Origin: an uncultured Bacteroidales bacterium
Lineage (GTDB): Bacteria; Bacteroidota; Bacteroidia; Bacteroidales; FEN-979
Assembly: GCA_903916595.1 (NCBI GenBank)
Contig: CAIWXI010000029.1
Coordinates: 1-32,574 of the forward strand
DNA: 32,574 nucleotides
Direction: 5' to 3'
Both the position numbers and the translations under genes were made by a program. The notes under the pieces are model-generated. The model saw nothing but the letters and a program-made list of their open reading frames with translations. It had not been told where the DNA came from and did no database searches. Positions 6,279 through 14,675 of this stretch are shown here, one piece after another (position 1 is the stretch's first letter; each line of letters opens with the position of its first letter).

Positions 6279-9086
6279 ATGAAAAAACTTATAGAACTTA
6301 CTGTAAACGGAAACCATTACGAAGTCGCAGTTAAACCCTCGGCCACTTTGCTCGATCTGCTCAGGGAGGAACTGAAACTTACAGGTACAAAAAAAGGCTG
6401 CGAACTCGGCGACTGCGGGGCATGTACCGTGATCCTCGATGGAAAAGCCGTGAATTCATGCCTTGTGCTGGCCCTTGATGCAGCCGGCGGGAAAGTAGTG
6501 ACTATCGAAGGACTCGCCCTGGGTAACGAACTTCATCCGATACAGCGCGCTTTCATTGAGAAGGGGGCTATTCAGTGCGGCTACTGTACGCCTGGCATGA
6601 TCATGCGCACAAAAAGCATTCTGGATAAGAATCCCAATCCCACCAAGGACGAAATTCAATCGGAGCTGAGCGGCAATTTATGCCGTTGTACCGGCTATAC
6701 TAAAATTATAGAAGCGGTTGAGACTGCGCGCGATTATATCAATGGTAAAGAAGTTGCCGAGCTGGAATTCATGCCCCAGAAATCGGCTATAAATCTTAGT
6801 GTAGTAGGAAAACGGCTTCCGAAGATCGATGCTCCTGATAAAGCTACCGGCCGGGCTGTTTATACCGATGATATCTCTCTTCCGAATATGATCTATGGGA
6901 AGCTGCTGCTCAGCACAGTCCCGCATGCCCGCATCCTTTCTATCGACACCAGCCGGGCAAAATCACTTTCAGGCGTAAAGGTTGTGTTGACCGGAGAAGA
7001 TGTCCCCGACATACGCTGGGGGACTTCACCTGCCAGGTACGATGAATCGATCCTCGCTAAAGGTAAGGTGAGGTTTGTGGGGGATGTCGTAGCTGCAGTA
7101 GCTGCCATCGATGAGGAGACCTGCTACAAAGCGCTTGACCTGATCAAAGTGGAATACGAGGAGCTGCCCGCTGTGTTCGATCCCATGGAGGCCATGAAAG
7201 ACGGAGCGCCCAGGCTTTTCGACGATAAATACGAGAATAATATAAATACCCATGTAGACCATCATTTCGGTGATATAGAGAAAGGATTTGCCGAGGCTGA
7301 CCATATACGCGAACATCGTTTCGTCGGCAACCGCACCTATCAGAATCCTATGGAACCCCATTGTTCCATTGCCGAATGGGACCATCACGGCCGTGTTACA
7401 CTGCATACTTCTACCCAGGTGGTTCATTATGTCCATCACCAGCTTTCACATATACTGGGTATTCCGCTGGGCGATATCCGTGTGATTATGACCAATTGCG
7501 GGGGAGGTTTCGGTGCCAAAGCAGCTACCACTACGATCGAAGTCATGTCGATCTTTCTTTCGAGGATTGCCGGATGTGCAGTTAAAATGAGGTTCAGCCG
7601 CGAGGAGATGTACCTGTTCGGCAGAGGCCGGCACAAGCAATACATTGATCTGAAAATAGGGGTAAAGAAAGACGGCACGATCACGGCTGTGAAACAAAAG
7701 GCTGTGCTTGAAGGCGGCGCATATTCGAGCTTCGGTATCGTGTCGACATACTATGCCGGGTCAATGCTGACCACTCTTTACAAATTCCCGAACTATAAAT
7801 ACGACGGCTACAGGGTGAATACAAACCTGCCCCCCTGCGGCGCATTCCGCGGGCATGGCTGTCCGCACCCCCGTTTTGCCTTTGAATCTCTTTTGTCTAT
7901 GATTGCTGATGACATCGGGATGGATCAGGTCGATATCCGCCTTAAAAACGCCATGACTCCCGAGTACCATACCTGTAACGACCTGGATATACATTCCTGT
8001 GAGTTTACAGCTTGCATTGAGAAAGTGAGGGAACAGTCGGGATGGGATGATAAAAAAGGCAAACTGCCACGGGGCCGCGGTATCGGAATCGGTTGCGGAG
8101 GCTTTGTCTCCGGCGCCGGCTATCCTATCTACCGTTCTAAATTCCCGCATTCAAGCGCCACGATCAAGGTGGTCGAGGACGGCTCAAGAGCCGTGCTGTT
8201 CATTGGCGATGCCGACATTGGCCAGGGTTCCGATACCGTACTTTCGATGGCAGCCTGCGAAGCCATGGGTATCTCGTACGACAGGATCAGCGTGGTTTCG
8301 GCCGACAGTGACCTCACACCAATCGGTTTCGGCGCATATTCCAGCCGGGTGACGCTGATGGGGGGGAATGCTTCAAAGATGGCGGGAGAGGAGATTAAAC
8401 GGCAGGTGCTGCTCCAGGCTGCAGAAATTATGCATGTGGATGCCGGGATGCTGGATGCAAGAGATAACAGGATTTTTGTAATAGAAAATCCCTCGGTGTT
8501 TATTCCGTGGGAAGATGCCGGGTTCGCTCATTTCTCAAACCTCGGGCCCTTATTGGGTAAAGGACATTATTCTCCGCCTGAAGGCCTTGGAGGTACATAT
8601 AAAGGCGCTGCGGTAGGGACTTCCCCGGCCTATTCATTCTCGGCCACGGTATGCGAAGTTGACGTGGATATGGAAACAGGGAAGGTAAAAGTCCTGAATT
8701 TCTGGGATGCCCATGATTGCGGTACTGCCGTGAATCCCATGCTTGTCGAAGGACAGGCTGAAGGCGCAGTTCTGATGGGCATGAGCGAGGTGCTTTTCGA
8801 GAATGAAGTCTTCGATAAAAAAGGCAGGATGATCAATGCCGACCTTCACAACTACCTCATCGCAACATCGGCCGATATGCCTGAGATCCATTCGACGATT
8901 GTCGACAGTTATGAGCCCGAAGGACCATACGGGGCTAAAGAGGTCGGCGAAGGAGCCACCCTGCCAATCCTTGGCGCCATCGCCAATGCCGTCGCTGATG
9001 CCATTGGAGCAAGAGTTTTTGAACTTCCGATCACCCCTCAGAAAGTGCTGGAAGCTATTCAGTCGGCGAAGAAAACGAGCAATTAA
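6279..9086 (+). CDS. Single-chain molybdenum hydroxylase, 4-hydroxybenzoyl-CoA reductase gamma/alpha-like fusion
   Basis: The protein has 935 residues. Residues 1-80 are a plant-type [2Fe-2S] ferredoxin (C41, C46, C49, C61). Residues 90-155 are the second [2Fe-2S] helical domain (C100, C103, C135, C137). From about 175 runs the xanthine-oxidase-family molybdopterin subunit, with KRLPKIDAPDKATGRAVYTDD, GGGFGAK, PPCGAFRGHG, DIGQGSDT and, at 887-891, KEVGE with the presumed catalytic base E891. Several segments are closest in memory to the alpha subunit of 4-hydroxybenzoyl-CoA reductase (PPCGAFRGHG; DIGQGSDTVL; SADSDLTP). No FAD subunit is fused or adjacent. This is the layout of the FAD-free aldehyde oxidoreductase of Desulfovibrio gigas. 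Substrate is unknown: aromatic-CoA dehydroxylation, aldehyde oxidation or N-heterocycle hydroxylation are possible. It lies 9 bases before an SDR gene. Confidence 0.88.
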   Translation: MKKLIELTVNGNHYEVAVKPSATLLDLLREELKLTGTKKGCELGDCGACTVILDGKAVNSCLVLALDAAGGKVVTIEGLALGNELHPIQRAFIEKGAIQCGYCTPGMIMRTKSILDKNPNPTKDEIQSELSGNLCRCTGYTKIIEAVETARDYINGKEVAELEFMPQKSAINLSVVGKRLPKIDAPDKATGRAVYTDDISLPNMIYGKLLLSTVPHARILSIDTSRAKSLSGVKVVLTGEDVPDIRWGTSPARYDESILAKGKVRFVGDVVAAVAAIDEETCYKALDLIKVEYEELPAVFDPMEAMKDGAPRLFDDKYENNINTHVDHHFGDIEKGFAEADHIREHRFVGNRTYQNPMEPHCSIAEWDHHGRVTLHTSTQVVHYVHHQLSHILGIPLGDIRVIMTNCGGGFGAKAATTTIEVMSIFLSRIAGCAVKMRFSREEMYLFGRGRHKQYIDLKIGVKKDGTITAVKQKAVLEGGAYSSFGIVSTYYAGSMLTTLYKFPNYKYDGYRVNTNLPPCGAFRGHGCPHPRFAFESLLSMIADDIGMDQVDIRLKNAMTPEYHTCNDLDIHSCEFTACIEKVREQSGWDDKKGKLPRGRGIGIGCGGFVSGAGYPIYRSKFPHSSATIKVVEDGSRAVLFIGDADIGQGSDTVLSMAACEAMGISYDRISVVSADSDLTPIGFGAYSSRVTLMGGNASKMAGEEIKRQVLLQAAEIMHVDAGMLDARDNRIFVIENPSVFIPWEDAGFAHFSNLGPLLGKGHYSPPEGLGGTYKGAAVGTSPAYSFSATVCEVDVDMETGKVKVLNFWDAHDCGTAVNPMLVEGQAEGAVLMGMSEVLFENEVFDKKGRMINADLHNYLIATSADMPEIHSTIVDSYEPEGPYGAKEVGEGATLPILGAIANAVADAIGARVFELPITPQKVLEAIQSAKKTSN

Positions 9087-9095
9087 AACCCCAAT

Positions 9096-9895
<800 letters not shown>

Positions 9896-9904
9896 CTCAG
9901 TCAC

Positions 9905-11095
9905 ATGGATTTACACGACATCGTAGTCATCTCAGCCTGCCGCACGGCCATGGGCAGGTTTGGGGGAAGCCTTAAAGACATCCCTTCTTTTGATCTTGGT
10001 GCCGTGGCTGTACGTGCGGCCTTGAAGCGTTGCACACTTACAGGCGATCAGGTTGATGAGGTGATACTCGGGAGCTGTCGCCAGGCCGGCAATGGCCCAA
10101 ATCCCGCCCGGACAGCCTCGGTCATGGGTGGTGTCCCCGCATCCGTTCCGGTGGTGACAGTCAACATGGCTTGTCCTTCGGGCATGCGTTCGGTGGCTAT
10201 GGCATCCCAGGCTATCAGGTTGGGAGAAGCAGGGATAGTTATTGCCGGGGGTTTTGACAGTATGAGTTCCATCCCATACCTGCTGAAGGGCGCACGCTGG
10301 GACGGGTTTAAGATGGGAAATAAAACCCTTGAGGATGGCTGGAGCGACAGCATCGACCCATTGATCTCACAGGGCATGGGGGAAACAGCAGAGAACCTCT
10401 ACGAGAAATACGCGATTTCACGAGAAGAACAGGACGAATTTGCGGTAGGAAGTCATCAGAAAGCTTCAATAGCACAGAAAAATGGATGGTTTGCCGAAGA
10501 GATAGTCCCAGTGGAATTAAATTCAGCTTCAGGTAAACAGCCATCGGTATTCGATACCGACGAGACGATCAGGCATGAGATCAGCAGGGAGAAGATGGCT
10601 GCTTTAAAACCTTCGTTCAGGAAGAACGGGACGGTAACAGCCGGCAATGCCTGCGGACTGAGCGACGGCGCTGCAGCTCTGGTAGTGACAAGCCGCAAGA
10701 GAGCCGCGGAACTCGGTATAAAACCACTTTTTTCCATCGTGTCATTTGCCCAGCTTGCCGTTGACCCGGCCACGATGGGAGAGGGGCCTGCATTTTCAAT
10801 CCCTGCGGCACTCGGCAAGGCCGGGATGAACCTTAGCGATATGGATCTGATCGAAGTCAATGAAGCCTTTGCCATCCAGGTGCTGGCTAATGAAAAGGTT
10901 CTTAAATGGGACCGCGAAAAGCTGAATGTAAACGGGGGAGCCATTGCCCTCGGACATCCGACCGGGATAAGCGGGGCCAGGATATTGGTCACAGCGTATC
11001 ATGCCCTGAAACGGCTTGATAAAACACTCGCCGTTGCTTCGATCTGCGGAGGCGGAGGCGTCAGTACCGCTATGATCATCCGCAGGGAATCCTAA
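9905..11095 (+). CDS. Thiolase (acetyl-CoA C-acyltransferase)
   Basis: The 396-residue protein is the normal length for thiolase. It carries nucleophile C90 (VNMACPSGMRSV), the NEAFA motif in EVNEAFAIQV, H351 in IALGHPTGISGARI, and the second cysteine C381 in SICGGGGVSTAMI. All catalytic residues are present. The nucleophile context ACPSGM differs slightly from the common CGSG form. The enzyme cleaves 3-ketoacyl-CoA with CoA, or condenses two acetyl-CoA, in the cytoplasm. It follows the SDR across a tetranucleotide repeat. The pair SDR plus thiolase would perform the last two steps of a beta-oxidation-like spiral, the direction being inferred from context only. Confidence 0.92.
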   Translation: MDLHDIVVISACRTAMGRFGGSLKDIPSFDLGAVAVRAALKRCTLTGDQVDEVILGSCRQAGNGPNPARTASVMGGVPASVPVVTVNMACPSGMRSVAMASQAIRLGEAGIVIAGGFDSMSSIPYLLKGARWDGFKMGNKTLEDGWSDSIDPLISQGMGETAENLYEKYAISREEQDEFAVGSHQKASIAQKNGWFAEEIVPVELNSASGKQPSVFDTDETIRHEISREKMAALKPSFRKNGTVTAGNACGLSDGAAALVVTSRKRAAELGIKPLFSIVSFAQLAVDPATMGEGPAFSIPAALGKAGMNLSDMDLIEVNEAFAIQVLANEKVLKWDREKLNVNGGAIALGHPTGISGARILVTAYHALKRLDKTLAVASICGGGGVSTAMIIRRES

Positions 11096-11103
11096 ACCCT
11101 TCC

Positions 11104-11131
11104 CGCATCCTCCATCCTGCATCCCGCATCT
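11104..11131. repeat. Degenerate heptanucleotide repeat (4 units of nnCATCC type)
   Basis: The units are CGCATCC, TCCATCC, TGCATCC and CGCATCT, starting 8 bases after the thiolase stop. The stretch ATCCTGCATCCCGCATC is shared with the reverse complement of the repeat inside the kinase gene at 4071. Confidence 0.7.
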
Positions 11132-11227
11132 TTCATGAAGATTTTTTTGCGTTCTTCCGGAGAATCGTTAATTTTATCACATTAAATAACATCGAAAGGG
11201 CTAGGGCTGCGTTAATCCTCGGAATTA

Positions 11228-12601
11228 ATGAATAAACAACTTCAATTTTATTCCACAAACCTTAAAGCCGGTAACCTTAGCTTTCACGAAGCGCTTTTAC
11301 AGGGGCAGGCCCCCGATAAAGGATTGTACATGCCGGTGAAGATTCCTCAGGTCACTCTTCAGGAAATTGATAGTTTCAGGAAAATGGATTACCGGGAGAT
11401 CGCTTACCATATCACTAAATATTGGTTGGCCGGAGAGATCCCCGATGAGGAACTCCTCAGGATTGTCAAAGATGCCTATAACTTTGAAGTTCCGCTGGAG
11501 AGGGTTTTTGAACGGAAATACGTGATGCGGCTTGACCGCGGACCGACTGCCTCTTTCAAGGATTTCGCAGTGCGGATGATGGCGAGGCTTATGCAATATT
11601 ATTTGAAAGCAGGGAACCGCAAGTTGCTTATCCTTACTGCCACTTCAGGGGATACCGGAAGTGCGGTGGCAAATGCCTTTTACGGAATGACCAACATCGA
11701 TATCGTTGTTCTTTTTCCCAGGCATGAAGTCACAGACAGGCAGAGAAAACAGATGACAACCCTGGGGAAAAATGTGAAAGTGCTTGCTCTGGATGCTAAA
11801 TTCGATGACTGCCAGGCTCTGGTCAAACAGGCTTTTTCCGATCCTGGCCTGGCTCATCTTCCACTCTCATCCGCCAACTCCATTAACATAGGAAGGCTTA
11901 TCCCACAGATCGTTTTTTATTTTTATTCTTACGCTAAACTCGCAGCAGCAGGGGAGGAGATTATTTTCTCGGTACCCTCGGGTAACTTCGGCGATATGAT
12001 GGGTGGTGTGCTTGCAATGAAAATGGGGCTCCCTGTCAAAAAATTCATTATCGCCACAAACGAAAATAATGAATTTCCGGATTATCTCTTCAGCGGAAGA
12101 TACAGTAAAATTGAACCTTCCCGAAACTGTATTTCCAGCGCTATGAATGTGGGGCATCCAAGCAATCTGGCCCGCCTGGTGGCTTTGTATGGTGGCGTCA
12201 TGGACGAGAATGGTATTATTGGCCGTGCTGCTGATATGGATCTGATGAGAAAAGAATTATGGTCGGTCAGCATCACGGATGAGCAAACCCGAAATACTAT
12301 TGCAGAATCCTGGAGTCGCAGCAAACTCCTTCTTGAGCCTCATGGAGCAGTCGGCTGGGCCGGGCTCATGCAATATATTCGCGATGAGGGAGACCAACTT
12401 GCCAAGGACCAACTCTATGTTTCTCTTGAGACTGCACATCCTGCAAAATTTCCTGACGAAATAGAAAAGATTACAGGAATGGTACCTGATCTTCCCCCAG
12501 GCCTGATGGGAATCGACGGTAAACCGGAATATTTCGCCGACCTCCCAAACAGCTACCCCGACTTTAAACAATGGCTGATCTCCGAAACCCGTGACCCATG
12601 A
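11228..12601 (+). CDS. thrC: Threonine synthase
   Basis: The 457-residue fold-type II PLP enzyme shows the threonine synthase N-terminus (YSTNLKAGNLSFHEALLQG, then GLYMP). The PLP lysine is K111 in GPTASFKDFAVR. It also has TATSGDTGSA for phosphate binding, the VPSGNFGDMMGG loop and a C-terminal LETAHPAKFPD. It converts O-phospho-L-homoserine to threonine. It matches the bacterial class whose length is 430-470. The start is the first ATG, preceded by 132 bases holding degenerate heptads and no clear TAnnTTTG element. thrH, which can supply homoserine phosphate, follows across a 19-copy heptamer array. No thrA or thrB is in the window. Confidence 0.95.
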   Translation: MNKQLQFYSTNLKAGNLSFHEALLQGQAPDKGLYMPVKIPQVTLQEIDSFRKMDYREIAYHITKYWLAGEIPDEELLRIVKDAYNFEVPLERVFERKYVMRLDRGPTASFKDFAVRMMARLMQYYLKAGNRKLLILTATSGDTGSAVANAFYGMTNIDIVVLFPRHEVTDRQRKQMTTLGKNVKVLALDAKFDDCQALVKQAFSDPGLAHLPLSSANSINIGRLIPQIVFYFYSYAKLAAAGEEIIFSVPSGNFGDMMGGVLAMKMGLPVKKFIIATNENNEFPDYLFSGRYSKIEPSRNCISSAMNVGHPSNLARLVALYGGVMDENGIIGRAADMDLMRKELWSVSITDEQTRNTIAESWSRSKLLLEPHGAVGWAGLMQYIRDEGDQLAKDQLYVSLETAHPAKFPDEIEKITGMVPDLPPGLMGIDGKPEYFADLPNSYPDFKQWLISETRDP

Positions 12602-12734
12602 ATCGTACATCGTACATCGTACATCGTACATCGTACATCGTACATCGTACATCGTACATCGTACATCGTACATCGTACATCGTACATCGTATATCGTACA
12701 TCGTACATCGTACATCGTATATCGTACATCGTAC
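12602..12734. repeat. Heptanucleotide tandem array, 19 copies of ATCGTAC
   Basis: Nineteen units fill 133 bases, starting on the base after the thrC stop. Two units (12686 and 12714) end in T instead of C; the other seventeen are identical. The unit is the reverse complement, in rotation, of the array at 6135. Being stop-free in every frame, it creates a long spurious minus-strand frame with a MYDVRCT repeat. Confidence 0.97.
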
Positions 12735-12760
12735 ATCTTAACTCTTAACCCGTAAATCCA

Positions 12761-13363
12761 ATGTACATTGTCTGCTGCGATCTTGAAGGCGTTTTGACTC
12801 CCGAAGTATGGATCAATGTTGCCGAAAAAACCGGTATTCCTGAACTGCGCCGTACCACACGCGATGAACCTGATTATCCGAAACTGATGCGATGGAGGAT
12901 CAGAACTCTTGATGAGCACGGACTCAAGCTTCATGATATACAGAATGTTATTTCACAGATAGAACCCCTGCCGGGTGCTGTGGAATTACTTGAATGGGTG
13001 AAGGAAAAGACACAGCTTATCGTAGTTTCCGATACGTTTATTCAGTTTGCAGATCCTATCATGAGACAATTGGGGAGGCCCACTTTATTTTGTCATTCGC
13101 TCATCATGGACAAAACCAATCGTATCATTGATTTCAAAATGAGGCAGCCCGATCCCAAACGCAGGACCGTTGAAGCCCTGCAGGGTTTAAAATACCAGGT
13201 AGTTGCGATTGGAGATTCCTATAACGACATATCCATGTTAAAGCAGGCTGAAGAGGGTATTCTCTTCCGGCCGCCACAGAACGTGATCGATGAACATCCG
13301 CACTTTCCTGTGACCCAGGATTACGCGGAAATCAAAGAAATTTTATCCCGCTTTATCAGTTGA
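12761..13363 (+). CDS. thrH: Bifunctional phosphoserine phosphatase / homoserine phosphotransferase
   Basis: The 200-residue HAD-superfamily protein matches ThrH of Pseudomonas (about 205 residues). It begins with motif I DLEGVLTPE (D7, E9), where the usual DxD is DxE as in ThrH. Motif II is VVSDTF near residue 90, a conserved lysine region follows at QPDPKRRTVEAL, and motif III is IGDSYNDISML near residue 150. Known of the family: it hydrolyses phosphoserine and can transfer the phosphoryl group to homoserine. Being next to thrC, its likely job is supplying O-phosphohomoserine. The start codon lies 26 bases after the heptamer array. A purely phosphatase role in serine synthesis is the alternative. 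Confidence 0.92.
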   Translation: MYIVCCDLEGVLTPEVWINVAEKTGIPELRRTTRDEPDYPKLMRWRIRTLDEHGLKLHDIQNVISQIEPLPGAVELLEWVKEKTQLIVVSDTFIQFADPIMRQLGRPTLFCHSLIMDKTNRIIDFKMRQPDPKRRTVEALQGLKYQVVAIGDSYNDISMLKQAEEGILFRPPQNVIDEHPHFPVTQDYAEIKEILSRFIS

Positions 13364-13445
13364 GTCTGACAGCTACTGTATGACTTCGTTTAACACGAAT
13401 TGCAGACTTCAGAATTAATAGTTTCCTGAATTGACAGTACCTTCG

Positions 13446-13453
13446 TAACTTTG
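13446..13453 (+). promoter_or_regulatory. -7 element before the Cys/Met-metabolism enzyme
   Basis: TAACTTTG is an exact TAnnTTTG match 18 bases upstream of the ATG at 13472. A TTG at 13431 is too close to be a normal -33 box. The 108-base gap also holds two small inverted repeats (TTCGT/ACGAA around 13391 and TTCAG/CTGAA around 13419) without a T-run. Confidence 0.5.
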
Positions 13454-13471
13454 TGAAAATATTCCGGCATT

Positions 13472-14671
13472 ATGAAAAAGTCCAACGATCCGTCAACACG
13501 CATATTCGACCTTCTGCAGTTCGGTGAATACGGCGATGTGAATCCTTCCATTACCGATTCGGCCACCTATACTTTTATGCAGGCTATCACTATGAGCGAA
13601 ACTTTCGCCGGCCTTCAGGAAGGCTGTTACCTGTATTCCCGCCACTGGAACCCAACGAATAAATACCTGGCTGATGCCCTGGCTGCCCTTGAAGGTACGG
13701 AATCTGCCTGGGTTACTGCCTCCGGGATGGCGGCCATTACCTGCGCTATTCTGCAGCTTGTTAAAAGCGGGGACCATATTGTTTGTGCGATGACCATCTA
13801 CGGCGGCACATTCGCATTTCTGTACAATTACATTAAGAAATTCAATATTGATGTAACTTTTGTTGATATCAGGAGGCTGGATGAGGTGCGAAAGGCAATC
13901 AGGCCGAACACGAAAATTATTTATACCGAAACCATGACAAATCCTTTGTTACAGATCAGCGATATTCCTGAACTGGCAAAGATTGCTAATGAACATGGTA
14001 TCAAGCTGATGGTCGATAACACCTTCACTCCGATGATGGTAGCTCCTGCAATGCATGGAGCACATATCGTGGTACACAGCATGACCAAGTTCATTAATGG
14101 GAAGAATGATTGTGTTGCCGGGGCAATATGCGGAGACAAGGATTTTATTGATGCTCTCTGTGATGTCAATAATGGGACGGCCATGCTGCTGGGCCCATCC
14201 CTTGATCCCATGCGTTCATCGAGCATATTGAAGAACCTGCATACTTTGCATATCCGAATGAAGCAACATAGTAAAAATGCCGCCTACCTTGCCGGAAAAC
14301 TTAAGGAATATGGAACCAGGATCATTTACCCCGGATTGCCAGAACATAAAGGTCACGAAGTCCTGAAAAAAATCATGAACCCGGAATTTGGTTTCGGCGC
14401 AATGATCGCTATCGATATGGAAACAGCAGTGCGCGCATCGAAACTGATGGAACACATGGAACTCGAAGGCGTGGGTTATCTTGCAGTAAGTCTGGGTTAT
14501 TTCAAGACGTTATTCAGCAATTCAGGTAAAAGCACATCATCGGAAGTCCCTGAAGTGATACAGAGGGAGATGGGCCTGTCTGAAGGTCTGATCCGTTTTT
14601 CAGTAGGCCTTGATAATGACATCGAACGTACCTGGGAGAAAATAAAACACTGCCTCGACCAGATGAAATAG
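13472..14671 (+). CDS. Cys/Met-metabolism PLP-dependent enzyme (gamma-lyase or O-acylhomoserine sulfhydrylase type)
   Basis: The 399-residue fold-type I enzyme has the family marks YSRHWNPTN (substrate Tyr/Arg of the neighbouring subunit), VTASGMAAI for the PLP phosphate, a YGGTFAF loop, MVDNTFTPM with the PLP-binding Asp, and HSMTKFINGKND with Schiff-base K206. The residue matching the catalytic Cys of true methionine gamma-lyases (YGCTF in Pseudomonas putida) is Gly here, so a strict methionine gamma-lyase is less likely. Cystathionine gamma-lyase/synthase or O-acetylhomoserine sulfhydrylase activity fits better. It follows thrC and thrH and so shares the homoserine branch point, but has its own promoter element. 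Its stop is 4 bases from the convergent gcvP stop. Confidence 0.85.
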   Translation: MKKSNDPSTRIFDLLQFGEYGDVNPSITDSATYTFMQAITMSETFAGLQEGCYLYSRHWNPTNKYLADALAALEGTESAWVTASGMAAITCAILQLVKSGDHIVCAMTIYGGTFAFLYNYIKKFNIDVTFVDIRRLDEVRKAIRPNTKIIYTETMTNPLLQISDIPELAKIANEHGIKLMVDNTFTPMMVAPAMHGAHIVVHSMTKFINGKNDCVAGAICGDKDFIDALCDVNNGTAMLLGPSLDPMRSSSILKNLHTLHIRMKQHSKNAAYLAGKLKEYGTRIIYPGLPEHKGHEVLKKIMNPEFGFGAMIAIDMETAVRASKLMEHMELEGVGYLAVSLGYFKTLFSNSGKSTSSEVPEVIQREMGLSEGLIRFSVGLDNDIERTWEKIKHCLDQMK

Positions 14672-14675
14672 TTCC

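Noticed and set aside
12257-12934. Long minus-strand open frame with a MYDVRCT peptide repeat
   Set aside because: It exists only because the heptamer array has no stop in any frame. It overlaps thrC and thrH, both clear genes, and the flanking peptide shows no family features.
13384-13430. Riboswitch or terminator between thrH and the Cys/Met enzyme
   Set aside because: Only two 5-bp inverted repeats are present, with no T-run and no conserved riboswitch core that I can recognise.
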